The notes below the pieces were generated by a model, which was not told the origin of the DNA, did not search any database, and worked only from the letters and a program-made list of their open reading frames with translations. A program made the position numbers and the translations under genes. Below, piece after piece: positions 1 through 9,484 of a DNA stretch of 64,000 nt. This DNA comes from G963677085 sp963677085 (GTDB lineage Bacteria; Planctomycetota; Planctomycetia; Pirellulales; Thermoguttaceae): NCBI GenBank assembly GCA_963677085.2, contig CAXXFH010000003.1, forward strand, positions 62,001 through 126,000. The letters run 5' to 3'. Position 1 is the stretch's first letter, and each line of letters opens with the position of its first letter.

Positions 1-3000
1 GGGCGACATCAGCTCGAAGTGGGCATTCGTCTGCGACTTTCGCGCCAAGGTGGTTGGCGAACGCTCGACGGCGTTCTGCCCACGGCTCCGGCCACTGCGC
101 TGACGATTACCGTGCCGGAAGCCGAAACCGAGGTTCGTGTCAGTGCGGTCGCCGATCGGTCCGAGCACGAAACCACCAAGGCGAACGAGACTATCGAAAC
201 GGCCCTGCGAGCCGACGGTCGCTTGAGTCTCCGGTGGCGCGCGAAGGTCGCCGCCGGCGAGGTAGACCGCAGCCTCACGGCCCAAAGCACGGCGGTGCTC
301 GACGTTCGCGAGGACGCTCTGCGCATGGTCTGGCGGCTTGATCTCGAGTTCCGCCGCAGCCAGCGCGAACAGTTTCAGTTCCGGCTGCCCGAAGGGTATC
401 TCGTCGAAAAGGTCATCGGCGACAACATTCGTGGCTGGAAAGTCGAAACGGCCAACGGAGCGTCGACGCTCGATGTCAATCTGCTGGCGGCGGCCAAAGA
501 CCGTGAGCAAATCGTCGTGGAAATGCGGCGAACGCTTGACGAAGAAAACCAGGCGGGGCACGGTGAATTCGCGGTTCCGGCGGTCGATGTTCCGGCCGCC
601 AACTTGCACAGCGGCACGATCACTATCCGCCGCAGTCCCGTGCTCGAGGTGCGCATGCTTGACCAGCGCGGCGTGCAACGCACCGACATTCCGGCCGACG
701 CGGAAACTCTAGCCGGCGGCAGTGAAGACGCCGATAATCCCCGACCAATTCAGCTCTTCCAGGCCTACCGCTTCGCCACCACGCCGTTTACCCTGCGGCT
801 GGCGGCCGTACCGATTGCCGCCCGTGTGACGGCCAACGTGCAAACGCTGCTGAACGTCGCCCAGCACGAGTGTTCGCTGGCGAGTCGGGTAATCCTTTCG
901 GTCCGCGATCGGGCGATCTACGGCGCGGAAGTGTTTTTGCCGGAGGACATAAAGCTTAACCGAGTGGTGGCTCCCGGCGAGTACCAATGGGCCGAAACCA
1001 CGGTGAACGGCCGTCGGCTGTTGACCGTTTACCTGGGACAGGGCCATTTGGGCCAAGTTTCCGTCTCGGTCGAGGGTACGCTGCCCGCACCCGAGAAGGC
1101 AAGCGTATTGTTGCCGCGTGTGGACGTGCAAAACGTCGAGCACCAGAGGGGCCACATTGCGGTGATCGTCGACCCGGGCCAGGATGTTCGGGCAACCAAG
1201 TTGCGCAACTGCGAAAGCGTGCTCGTCAAGCCGTTGCACCAATGGCTTAGCGCCGAACTGCGGCCGCAAACACGATTGGCACTGCAATATTCGGGTGGCG
1301 ATTATGCCGGTCGACTCACCCTCTCGGCTCGCAAGGCCCTAGTCAACTGCACGACAATCAGCAACGTTCGCATCACGAATCGCACGGTCGAGGAAACCGT
1401 ATTGCTGAACTTCCATGTTGCTCGGGCCGGCATTCGCGAGGTTGTATTCCAAATTCCGCGATGGATGGCCGACGCCCGAATCGCCGTGCCCATGTTGCGG
1501 CAGAAAACGATCGAGCCGGTCGACGATGACCCCGACGCGCCGCTTCGCGTACGCCTCGAACTGCAAGACGACCGCATGGGTGAACTGCGGGTGTTGGTCG
1601 AGAACGATCGCCTATTGAAGGCGGAAACGACGTACGAGGTACCCATTCCAGTGGTCGAAACGAGCCAAACCACGCGCCGCTTCCTCACGCTGGAAACGGC
1701 GGCACGCGACGAGGTGGTTTTCGACATGCCCGCGGGACTCGATGCGCTCAGCCGCCAACAAAAGCAGTGGCAAACCCTGGCCTCGATCCTGGGGCAAGCC
1801 GTTTCGCAGGCCTACCTGGTACAGCCGGGAATGGCGGCGCCGCGGTTGGCGTATCACACGCAACCCCGCCAAGTCGTGCAGACCGCCGGTGCCAGCATCG
1901 GTTTGGCCGAAACCGACTTGATCGCCGACGCCAACGGTGCGTACCGTGGCCGAGTTGTTTTTCGAGTAGATAACAAAACCGAGCAGTTCCTCGAACTGCA
2001 ACTGCCCGAGGGAGCAACGCTCTGGACGGTGCGAGTCGCGGGCGAGGCCGTCAAACCGACCGAAGTGCCTGACGCGTCGAACGACCGCCTGGTGCGCATC
2101 CCGCTGATCAAAACGGCCGCCGGCGATCTCGACTACGAGGTGTCGGCCATCTACGCCGGCAAGCTCCCGGCACTCGGCAGCGTGGCCTCGGTGCAGTTTC
2201 CCTTCGTGCGGACACGCAATATCAATGTTGCTCGAAGCCAAGTACGGCTACATGTGCCAAAAACTTATCGCTGGGTGCGTTTCACAGGTACGATGGGCGA
2301 ACCCAAACAGGAAGGCGATCTGGCGGCTGGGTACGTCGCCTACCAGACCAACCTTACCCAACGCCTGCTCGACACGTTACGCCACGGCGGCAAGTTTTCG
2401 AAAGTCCGTGCGGCGGCGAACCTGGAAAGCCTTTCTCAAAAGCTGGGCGCCGATGTAGACGACTATCGCCAACAGGCCGACATTTCCTCGAACGAGGAGT
2501 TCACCGAAGCGTTGGAAGCCAATCAACGCGTTTTGCAGCAAGCGGTCGACGCTTCACACGAAGTCACCGTGCAATCGCAGGGCGAAACGTCGTACAACCG
2601 CGACCGGCTCAACGACTATTTCGAAGGCCAGCAGGCCCAACGGGCAAGCAACGTGGCCAAAGACCTGGGACGCAACTGGGGTGATCAAGGCACGGCGCCC
2701 GAGGCACCGCGCAAGGCTCCCACCGGTTTCAATAAGAAGTGGTTGGATAAGAACCAACTTACGCAGCCCGTGGAAAAGGGTAAGCCGGAAGGTAGCGACG
2801 AGGCGTCCCCACAGGACTCGCGATCCGACATATCCGGAGTTGCACCGCGTTTCGAGGAAACAGCACGTAAAAAAGCTACCAAGGGACGGCAGATGTTCGG
2901 TAGCGGAATCAAGTCCGACTCGCAGCTCGATGCGCCCGAGATTGCCCAGGGTAAGGCGAAGAGCGAATTGAGCCAATCGTATGAGCAACGTGAAGCTCAA

Positions 3001-3744
3001 CGTCAGGACCGTCGCCGCAGCGGGCGCGACCGCGAGGCTGAAGCGTTGCAGAAGTATCAGCAGCGGTTGCAGACCGAGACGGATGCCCGGCCCAAAAACG
3101 GTTCCTCAAGAGAAATGCCGTCAAGACGACCACTCCCATCCATCTCCGGAACGGAAAGCGGAGGTATTGTCGGGTTCGGTGCTTCCGGGGCTCAGCGTGC
3201 TCCAGCTTCCCAAACAGAAGCTGCTCCGGGCGCCGTGATGACGCAGCCGACCAACGGCCCGGCGGGCCAACCGGCGGCTCCCGCGTTGCCGCAAACGCCC
3301 GCAAGTGGACGGCCCATGGACGCCGACACCAGCGAACTTGCCGCCGGCGATGTCGCCGGGGGTCTGGCCAGCTTGGAATTGCCGTTGCCCGAGGCCGATC
3401 CCGACTTCTACGAAGTATTCCGCTTTACTACCGCACGCGGCGAGGTCGAGCTTGTGGCCCAAGGCACCTCGCGCAAGATGCTCGACAAGCTGGGCCAACT
3501 TGGCGTGATCCTGCTGGTGGTCGTCGTGGTCCTGGCGGTCGTTCAGCTTGCACGCCACGGCGGCCTTTCGTGGCTGAAGAGTCGATCGGGCAGCACGACA
3601 CTTGTCGTTCTCGGTCTGTTGGCGTTGCTTATTGGCGTTCTGCCCATCGCCGGGTCGGTTGCGTTGATCGTCGGACTGGCGTTGAAACTGCCACGGCGGC
3701 AGACTTCGGAAAAGGAGATCGTCACTGCCGAGGTGGTTTCATAG
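1..3744 (+). CDS. Giant membrane-anchored protein of unknown function (5'-truncated)
   Basis: The reading frame is open from base 1, so the gene starts left of the window; a GTG at 19 is available but nothing supports it as the start. About 1,247 residues are visible. The first ~800 look like beta-rich extracytoplasmic domains. Residues ~880-1130 form a Gln/Ser/Ala/Pro-rich low-complexity linker. The C terminus has two hydrophobic segments (about 1164-1185 and 1199-1230), suggesting a large exported region anchored by its C terminus. I recognise no enzyme motif. The gene converges on the DUF1559-type gene at 3923, and the gap holds a double-hairpin repeat. Large proteins of this style are common in planctomycetes; that comparison is family-level inference. 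Confidence 0.8.
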   Translation, partial: GRHQLEVGIRLRLSRQGGWRTLDGVLPTAPATALTITVPEAETEVRVSAVADRSEHETTKANETIETALRADGRLSLRWRAKVAAGEVDRSLTAQSTAVLDVREDALRMVWRLDLEFRRSQREQFQFRLPEGYLVEKVIGDNIRGWKVETANGASTLDVNLLAAAKDREQIVVEMRRTLDEENQAGHGEFAVPAVDVPAANLHSGTITIRRSPVLEVRMLDQRGVQRTDIPADAETLAGGSEDADNPRPIQLFQAYRFATTPFTLRLAAVPIAARVTANVQTLLNVAQHECSLASRVILSVRDRAIYGAEVFLPEDIKLNRVVAPGEYQWAETTVNGRRLLTVYLGQGHLGQVSVSVEGTLPAPEKASVLLPRVDVQNVEHQRGHIAVIVDPGQDVRATKLRNCESVLVKPLHQWLSAELRPQTRLALQYSGGDYAGRLTLSARKALVNCTTISNVRITNRTVEETVLLNFHVARAGIREVVFQIPRWMADARIAVPMLRQKTIEPVDDDPDAPLRVRLELQDDRMGELRVLVENDRLLKAETTYEVPIPVVETSQTTRRFLTLETAARDEVVFDMPAGLDALSRQQKQWQTLASILGQAVSQAYLVQPGMAAPRLAYHTQPRQVVQTAGASIGLAETDLIADANGAYRGRVVFRVDNKTEQFLELQLPEGATLWTVRVAGEAVKPTEVPDASNDRLVRIPLIKTAAGDLDYEVSAIYAGKLPALGSVASVQFPFVRTRNINVARSQVRLHVPKTYRWVRFTGTMGEPKQEGDLAAGYVAYQTNLTQRLLDTLRHGGKFSKVRAAANLESLSQKLGADVDDYRQQADISSNEEFTEALEANQRVLQQAVDASHEVTVQSQGETSYNRDRLNDYFEGQQAQRASNVAKDLGRNWGDQGTAPEAPRKAPTGFNKKWLDKNQLTQPVEKGKPEGSDEASPQDSRSDISGVAPRFEETARKKATKGRQMFGSGIKSDSQLDAPEIAQGKAKSELSQSYEQREAQRQDRRRSGRDREAEALQKYQQRLQTETDARPKNGSSREMPSRRPLPSISGTESGGIVGFGASGAQRAPASQTEAAPGAVMTQPTNGPAGQPAAPALPQTPASGRPMDADTSELAAGDVAGGLASLELPLPEADPDFYEVFRFTTARGEVELVAQGTSRKMLDKLGQLGVILLVVVVVLAVVQLARHGGLSWLKSRSGSTTLVVLGLLALLIGVLPIAGSVALIVGLALKLPRRQTSEKEIVTAEVVS

Positions 3745-3749
3745 TAGCC

Positions 3750-3831
3750 GGGTACCATGGCCCACGCTCGCGTGGCCATGCCGGCCAACTGCCGGTGCAA
3801 TATGCCCACGACGATCGTGAGCATGGCACCA
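3750..3831. repeat. Double-hairpin intergenic repeat, degenerate copy
   Basis: Just after the stop codon of the preceding gene, bases 3756-3766 pair with 3771-3780 (catggcccacg / cgtggccatg, one bulged C). A second, weaker palindrome ends in atggcacc at 3831. The ends and internal motif match the better copy at 40505-40578, so I treat both as one repeat family. Its position between two convergent genes would also allow it to work as a terminator, but there is no clear U-tract. Confidence 0.55.
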
Positions 3832-3922
3832 AACCACTATTATAGCCAAGATGCACGCCAGTAATCGTCGCCGGCTGGCGCGTCTCCTGCGCGCGACGCG
3901 CCAGCCGGTCGAATCATTTCGA

Positions 3923-6316
3923 TCACTTGCTGTCGGGCAACAAGACACGTTTGATCGAGTCGGGCGTGCCATTGATGCTGATGAATGAGACATGCCCGTC
4001 GGCGAAGAGAACGTTGAAACCACCCTGCGACGAATTGCGCAGTCCGGCAGTGGGGGCCGTCGGGTCGGGTGTGAAATCGACGGGTTTCGTCCAAGGCACA
4101 CCCTGGTCGGCGGTTTCCACAATCACCGCGGTCATTGCGGCGCCGGCCTTCAGGTTGTTCAGATTCGCTGCCATTTTCCCAGAAAACGCACCACCGGCGC
4201 CGAGCACGGCAAGGTAGTTCGTCTGCCCGACAGGAGCACGACTTCGCGCCGCACGGAACAACGGCGGCATCCGCCCGATCAGTTTGTGGTTGTGTGGGCT
4301 GTCCCACGGCTCATCGTGGTGAAATTCATCGTAGAGCGCCTTTTGGCCAAGATACGGCAGCATCTCCACCCGCCAACTCAAAAGTGGCTTTCCCTCGTCG
4401 TCGGCCGTAAACGCTGGCGGAAACGCATCGTGGTCGTTGTGATACATGAACAACGCTATCCCAAGTTGCTTGAGGTTGTTCGCCGACTGAACTCGCCCTG
4501 CGGCCTTTCGTGCCGAGGAGACTGCCGGCACAAGTAGACCGGCTGCCGTGGGAAGCGTTGTACCAATGTTGCCCCCGGGCAGTGTCTGGCGGCCGACCAT
4601 CTCGATGCCCGTGCTCGTGCGTCGCACACTTACCACGGCCGGTCGCAAGTGGCCGGCGATGGCCGCTGCCGAAGGAATAATCGAGATATCGAAGTCGATT
4701 CCTTCTCGCTGCATCTCGACCGCCATCGACTGGGCGATCATTGGTACGAACGGGTAAGCCAGTTGAAACAATTGCGGCACATCGGCGTAGCCCAACCCGA
4801 GTAGCTGGCCTTCGTCGAGTGCTGCCGCTACCTCGGACACGGTGGCCAAGCTACGAAAATCAGAACCACGTGAGAGGAAGGCCTTGATGTTCTGCGGGAA
4901 CGTGGCCACGATCAGTTCGTTATCGGCCAGGCACCAAGCCGGGGCGAGGGGAAATTCCTTCTCGGCGACGTCGAAATAGTAGACTTTATGTCCGGCGAAC
5001 TCAAACTGGTGAATCTTCGGCCTGCGTCGAGAATCTTCCTTTTCGAGTTCGCGTTGAATGACCGACAGCAGCTTATCGTGCGTTGTCTGGGCCTTTTCAG
5101 GGTCCTTCAGAGAAACGACGGCGGTCAGCCCTGTCACCACTAACCCGCCCTCGCTCGGCGAGTTGTATACGCACCACCGGTCGCCCAACGCGGCGAAAAG
5201 GTCGTCGCGGAGGCGGATTCCCAAAAATTCTTCGAGCATACCGATCTCACGTTCCACACCTTGTCGTGCTTGTGGCTGCACGGTTCCGACCGAGGCCAGC
5301 AGCGTGTTGACGATCGACGAGAGGTTGCCTCGGGCAGCGACGGCCAGTGTGGCATCGCAGGGAACGACGGACAGTTCGTCGGCCGTCAGTGGTTCGGCGG
5401 CGGCGAAACTCAGCAGGCCATGCGGCTCGCCCTTGAGTTGCAACAGTGCCCGATTGACGAAGCCCTGTTCGTCCAAGCCGGTGGTCGCCATCAACGCGGT
5501 GACGTTGGCCAGCCCCAGCGATTCGAGTGTTTCGTCGACTTTTTCCGGAGGTACTATGCCTTTGACGCGTTCGACGATTCCCGCGAAGTTGATGTAGGAA
5601 AAAGTCGAGCGGCGAGCGACCGGCACCTGCTGACGAGCGTCGGCCAACCACTGAGGCATGTCGGTTCGGGCGTTTTGCAGAATGGTTTCTACAGCGCCTT
5701 TGCCCACGCCGACAATTAAGTATTGTCCCTTCACTCCCCAAGTGATCGGCGGCGCGCCTCGCCCAAGTTGAATTTGCTGCCACGGTTGGTCATCGATATC
5801 GACGGCCGTTACGGCAGTGTGCGGCAGGAATGCCTGGTATTGCCGCAAGGCAGCTTGTAGTGGTTCGACGTTTTCTTTCCCCAATTGCACGACGGCTCCC
5901 GCCGTTACGTCTGGTCCGGTCATCTTGATCTTCACGTCGGCGATGAACAGGGCCGTCGGGTGGCTCGCGAGCAGGCCGACCCATTTGGCCACATCGTCAA
6001 CGATTGCCTCCGCCTGCGCATTGTCGCGGCCAGCCTTTTCGCGAACCGCTTCCAGCAGGCGTTGCTGGAGTTGTTCGAAGAGCTGTTGGACTTCCGGTTC
6101 GGCCAACAGTTGCTCGGTGGCGTTGCCGCTGGACGGATCGGGATCGGCCATGCCGGCCCAGGTGGTATAGTAAAGACACTCTTCCGGCGCCACGCGATAC
6201 ATCAGCGGATCTTCGGCCGCCGGAGGAACTCCCAGCGGCAGACCGCCGCCACCGCCAAGGGCCAGAAGAATGGCCAGAATGCTACTCATACCCCAGCTTG
6301 CACTTGCAACTTCCAT
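3923..6316 (-). CDS. Secreted protein with C-terminal DUF1559-like domain
   Basis: I chose ATG 6316 because a GGAGGA motif lies 7 bases upstream; a TTG start 21 bases earlier would include that ribosome site. The 797-residue product has an N-terminal hydrophobic segment (residues ~8-28) that looks like a signal peptide. A long central region of ~500 residues is unrecognised. The C terminus (~580-797) resembles DUF1559, with the conserved asparagine/leucine block SANNLKQLGIA and the terminal block NVLFADGHVSFI. DUF1559 proteins usually begin with a type IV pilin-like methylation site followed directly by the domain. Here the domain follows a large unrelated region and no pilin-like N terminus is seen. 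Function unknown; probably outside the cytoplasmic membrane. Confidence 0.85.
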   Translation of the reverse strand: MEVASASWGMSSILAILLALGGGGGLPLGVPPAAEDPLMYRVAPEECLYYTTWAGMADPDPSSGNATEQLLAEPEVQQLFEQLQQRLLEAVREKAGRDNAQAEAIVDDVAKWVGLLASHPTALFIADVKIKMTGPDVTAGAVVQLGKENVEPLQAALRQYQAFLPHTAVTAVDIDDQPWQQIQLGRGAPPITWGVKGQYLIVGVGKGAVETILQNARTDMPQWLADARQQVPVARRSTFSYINFAGIVERVKGIVPPEKVDETLESLGLANVTALMATTGLDEQGFVNRALLQLKGEPHGLLSFAAAEPLTADELSVVPCDATLAVAARGNLSSIVNTLLASVGTVQPQARQGVEREIGMLEEFLGIRLRDDLFAALGDRWCVYNSPSEGGLVVTGLTAVVSLKDPEKAQTTHDKLLSVIQRELEKEDSRRRPKIHQFEFAGHKVYYFDVAEKEFPLAPAWCLADNELIVATFPQNIKAFLSRGSDFRSLATVSEVAAALDEGQLLGLGYADVPQLFQLAYPFVPMIAQSMAVEMQREGIDFDISIIPSAAAIAGHLRPAVVSVRRTSTGIEMVGRQTLPGGNIGTTLPTAAGLLVPAVSSARKAAGRVQSANNLKQLGIALFMYHNDHDAFPPAFTADDEGKPLLSWRVEMLPYLGQKALYDEFHHDEPWDSPHNHKLIGRMPPLFRAARSRAPVGQTNYLAVLGAGGAFSGKMAANLNNLKAGAAMTAVIVETADQGVPWTKPVDFTPDPTAPTAGLRNSSQGGFNVLFADGHVSFISINGTPDSIKRVLLPDSK

Positions 6317-6624
6317 CACGGTGTCCTCCAGTAACAAGAAACGGCGAAGGGCGGCGAAAACCGCGCACTACGAGAGAGCGGTCGAAATCCGATTCTAAGC
6401 GGCCTCGGGGCTTCAGACAATCGACGACCCGCCACAAGGCCAGCTCAATCGGCGACCGTGTTTACCGCTCTATTCGCCGCCGAGCCGAGATTATTGCGAA
6501 AAGTACCGGCGTTTTGGAGAAACGGAAGTGGTGGGCACCAGGGGCCAGGGTGCCTGTCCTTGCTTCGGCAGTGACGGACAAGCCGCCACGGGTACCCAGC
6601 CCACGGTTCAAAAATGCCAAAGTA
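6317..6624. other. Intergenic region between two minus-strand genes
   Basis: 308 bases between the 3' end of the sugar-binding lipoprotein gene and the start of the DUF1559-type gene. It should hold the promoter of the latter. I see no RNA gene, repeat or credible open reading frame, and no sigma70-like pair I would defend. Confidence 0.5.
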
Positions 6625-7593
6625 CTAGTCGATCGGGTCGCCGCCACGATCAAGGTTTTCCTTCGTGTAGACGCGAGTTCCCAGCGTGATACGCTTGGGG
6701 ACTTGCTCCCCAGCCAGGGCCTTCAACGCCACGTCGACGGCCTCTTCGCCGCCGGTGGGATATTCGAACGACGCATCGAGAATACCATCGCGAACGTAGG
6801 AAATCCCTTCGCCGGGCAACGCGTCGATGCCAACGAAGACAATGTCCTTTTCGCGACCGAGCTGTTTTGCGGCTTCGTAGGCACCCAGGGCCAAGGCATC
6901 ACTCTGGGCGAACACGGCGTCGATGTCCTCGATATGTTCCATCGCGGAAAGCATCTCGCGTTTTGCGTTGGATTTTCGCCAAAGGGTATCAACATCGACA
7001 ATCACCCGAAAGCCGGGATCCTTCAGCGCCGCCCGAAAACCCTTGTGCCGCTGCTGAGCGATCGGCGAGTTCATCAGTCCTTCGAGTTCGACGATTCTTC
7101 CCTTGCCATCGAGACGCTTGGCCAACCAACGCCCGGCCGCCTCGCCGATTTTTTCGTTGTCGGCTCCTAGGAAACAGGTGTAGCGGTCGCCCAGCACGGG
7201 CCGGTCGAGCACAATCACCGGAACGCCACGCTCGTAGGCTTGTGCCACGGGATCGGTCAAGGCAACGGACTCTTGCGGACTAATTACTAACACTTTGACG
7301 CCCGAGGCTAACAGTTCGGCAACCTGAGTCTTCTGCAACTGCACGTCGTCCTGAGCATCTTTCACAATCAGTTCCACATCGGAATGGGCAGCGGCCGCCT
7401 TTTTGGCGTCTTCGATCATCTGCACACGCCACGGCTCGTCGAGGTTGCACTGGCTGATGCCGATGCGGAGCTTGGTCACTTCGGGTGGGATGTCGGCTTG
7501 AGCCGCGCTATCGTTCGACGAACAACCAGCGGCCGCAACCGCAAGCAAGACGACTATGCTCGTTCCTAAGATTCGAAAGAATGTTTTGATCAT
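6625..7593 (-). CDS. Periplasmic sugar-binding lipoprotein (RbsB-like, Peripla_BP_4)
   Basis: A 322-residue protein with a lipoprotein signal (hydrophobic stretch then AAAGC, lipidated Cys at residue 24). The mature part matches the type I periplasmic binding fold of ribose/galactose ABC transporters: GISQCNLDEPW near the start, VKVLVISPQES, VPVIVLDRP, and VFAQSDALALGAYEAAK. AGGAAG lies 6 bases before ATG 7593 and supports the start. No ABC ATPase or permease gene is present nearby, so it is an orphan. It may serve a transporter encoded elsewhere or work as a sugar sensor. Substrate cannot be told from sequence. Confidence 0.88.
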   Translation of the reverse strand: MIKTFFRILGTSIVVLLAVAAAGCSSNDSAAQADIPPEVTKLRIGISQCNLDEPWRVQMIEDAKKAAAAHSDVELIVKDAQDDVQLQKTQVAELLASGVKVLVISPQESVALTDPVAQAYERGVPVIVLDRPVLGDRYTCFLGADNEKIGEAAGRWLAKRLDGKGRIVELEGLMNSPIAQQRHKGFRAALKDPGFRVIVDVDTLWRKSNAKREMLSAMEHIEDIDAVFAQSDALALGAYEAAKQLGREKDIVFVGIDALPGEGISYVRDGILDASFEYPTGGEEAVDVALKALAGEQVPKRITLGTRVYTKENLDRGGDPID

Positions 7594-8071
7594 GGGGAAC
7601 TTCCTGCCAGCTGCTAAGCGGATCGGAGAGTGCCACTGGGGCGTCGTTGATGCACACAGCAGAGCAAGGGCTCTTGTGCGACGCCGACAGCCTCGCAGTG
7701 CGAGTTTTGGTGGGTCATTTCGCGGCAGCTAGGCCGCGGGACATCACAGGGAGGTAAACAACTCCGTTTCAATAAGATAGCTTGCAATGACCAAGACGCC
7801 CGCGGTTCACGGACACTCCCATGCTGGCATGCGGAGAGTCGCCGGTTGGATTATGCCGTTGCGGGCGAATTTGCCGGTTGACGGAAAGGCTGTAAACGCG
7901 TTGGCCCGTTGACGTCGCGTCGACCGGCAGGTGGTCGCTGTCCGGCAATAATTGACCCGATTACGGAATCAGCCGTCGGGCACGGCAACGAATTGAAGTC
8001 CCGGTCATCCTGGGGGGGGGAGATTCCTGGCGAGGCTGCGGTGTTCTTCCTTATCGTTTCGGCGTTGACTA
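7594..8071. other. Intergenic region left of the ISAs1 element
   Basis: 478 bases upstream of the lipoprotein gene. The only striking feature is a run of nine G at 8012-8020. No convincing ORF, RNA or promoter was identified. Confidence 0.5.
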
Positions 8072-9351
8072 CAGGAGAAATGCAAAGTCACCTGGGCGGG
8101 TTGAATCCGAGGCGGGAGAGGGTGGAGCGGGGCCGCCATTGGATTCGTTCGGCGGTTGCCCGAAGGGGTTCGCCTGGAGGGTGGATCAGGCGGAGGACGG
8201 CCAGAGCGGCGTTGGTCAGCGAAGCGAACGCCTCGGCCAGACCGGGCCGCTTGGTGTAGTGGCGATCTTCGTCCCACCAGCGGTCCTTGACGAAATGAAG
8301 GCAGTTTTCCACCTGCCAGTGGTCACGAATGGTGGCCTGGAGTTCACGCGGCGTGACCGAATCGGGCTCCAGACTGGTGATGAAGTACCGGCTTTCGCAG
8401 GAAAGGAGCGTGCCCTCCGCCGAGCGCACTAAGCGATCAACCCGAATGCCGATCCGGCAGCCGGGAACGTTCAGATGCTCGCGGATATGCTCGGCGTCGT
8501 CGAGGTTGATCCAAAGCCTACGCGTTTCCCGATTCAGCCCCTTTTTTCGATGACTTCATGGGCCGGCTCGGCGGGCGTCTCCTGGAAAAAGCAGGTTTCC
8601 AAGGCGTCCAGCATGTCGGGCTGGTTCGCCTTGACTTGGAACAGGTAGTCGCAGCCGTAATCTTGGAGAAGTTCGAGCAACGGCCGCTGGGCGTAGATCG
8701 CATCGCCGGTGAGCAGTTGCAGGGCAGGATAGGCCTCGAGCAACTCAGCCAGATGCACTTTGAGACTCCCAGGCTCGTTGGTTTTGTCGCCGCCGATCGA
8801 CCATTGGTCCAGCGTCAACTTGACCCGTTGCAGGAAAACATTGAGCATCTGCACGGGCGAGCCATCGGCGCCAAGTCCTTGGCGACACATCTTGCCGTCG
8901 ACCGCCGCGGCCCAACGGCCCTCCTGATCGGCCAGGGCCGTGTTCAGCCATAGGGCGAACGCCTCGCGAAACTCGTCCAGACTGAGCCCGGCCAAGGCCC
9001 TGGAAATGGTCGAGCCGCACGGGGATTTGTCGCGTGTAAATCCCCGTGGTTCCTTGAGTTCCTCCCAATTCGCATTCGCCCAACGTACCACCACGGCCAT
9101 CTCGGTAATCCGCCCCAACAAGCCGAGAAACACCAAGGAAACGATGCCGGAGAACGGATGCCTCACCCCCCTGGGGTCGCGTGGATCCGAAACCTTTGAG
9201 AATACCGCCTCCAACTGACTCAACGACGATGCGACCACGATACGGCCCTCCTTGAAACGTAGGAAACTCCCGCCGCAACTCCGCCACGGCCTTCCGTTTC
9301 TACGACCCAGCCCACCCCTTGGTTGGCAAAATAGACTTTGCATTTCTCCTG
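8072..9351 (-). mobile_element. ISAs1-family insertion sequence, complete with terminal inverted repeats
   Basis: Perfect 18-bp terminal inverted repeats, CAGGAGAAATGCAAAGTC, lie at 8072-8089 and inverted at 9334-9351, giving a 1,280-bp element. The CAGG ends and the transposase type fit the ISAs1 family. Close outside both ends is the 7-mer cgttgac (8063-8069 and 9353-9359), offset by one or two bases from the ends; this is a plausible but inexact target duplication. The single transposase frame is broken at an A-run (see the transposase entry). It lies between unrelated genes and interrupts nothing recognisable. Confidence 0.85.
8088..9238 (-). pseudogene. ISAs1-family transposase, split by a -1 frameshift in an A6G4 tract
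   Basis: GTG 9238 is preceded at 8 bases by AAGGAGG, a strong ribosome site, so this start is preferred over one 43 codons upstream that would lie outside the element. The N-terminal part carries the ISAs1 leader domain (SDPRDPRGVRH) and catalytic half (AVDGKM, LLTGDAIYAQ, YLFQVKANQPD). It stops at 8534 after EVIEKRG. A -1 shift at the run 8542-8547 (six A then four G on the coding strand) restores a perfect continuation to the C-terminal signature (HWQVENCLHFVKD) and a stop inside the inverted repeat. This may be an inactivating indel, a homopolymer sequencing error or programmed frameshifting; ISAs1 transposases are usually one frame, so I favour the first two. Confidence 0.85.
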
Positions 9352-9369
9352 ACGTTGACAACGCCATGC

Positions 9370-9399
9370 TTGCTTCGTCCTATGCCTGGCTACTATAAT
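9370..9399 (+). promoter_or_regulatory. Sigma70-like promoter for the gene at 9485
   Basis: TTGCTT at 9370-9375, an 18-base spacer, and a perfect TATAAT at 9394-9399. It lies just outside the right end of the insertion sequence, 85 bases before the start codon it should serve. Confidence 0.6.
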
Positions 9400-9484
9400 G
9401 GCCGGTTGGAGCAGTATTCGTCCCTCCGTGGCAAGGGGGAAACCAAGACCGAGGTTCTCGGGGCAACAGAGAAGAAAAGCCGAC

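Noticed and set aside
709..1287. 192-residue minus-strand frame inside the first gene
   Set aside because: It lies wholly within a long, well-supported gene on the other strand and has no ribosome site or recognisable domain.
8012..8020. Run of nine G near the insertion sequence
   Set aside because: No promoter or gene with a phase-variable frame is attached to it; likely a simple homopolymer.
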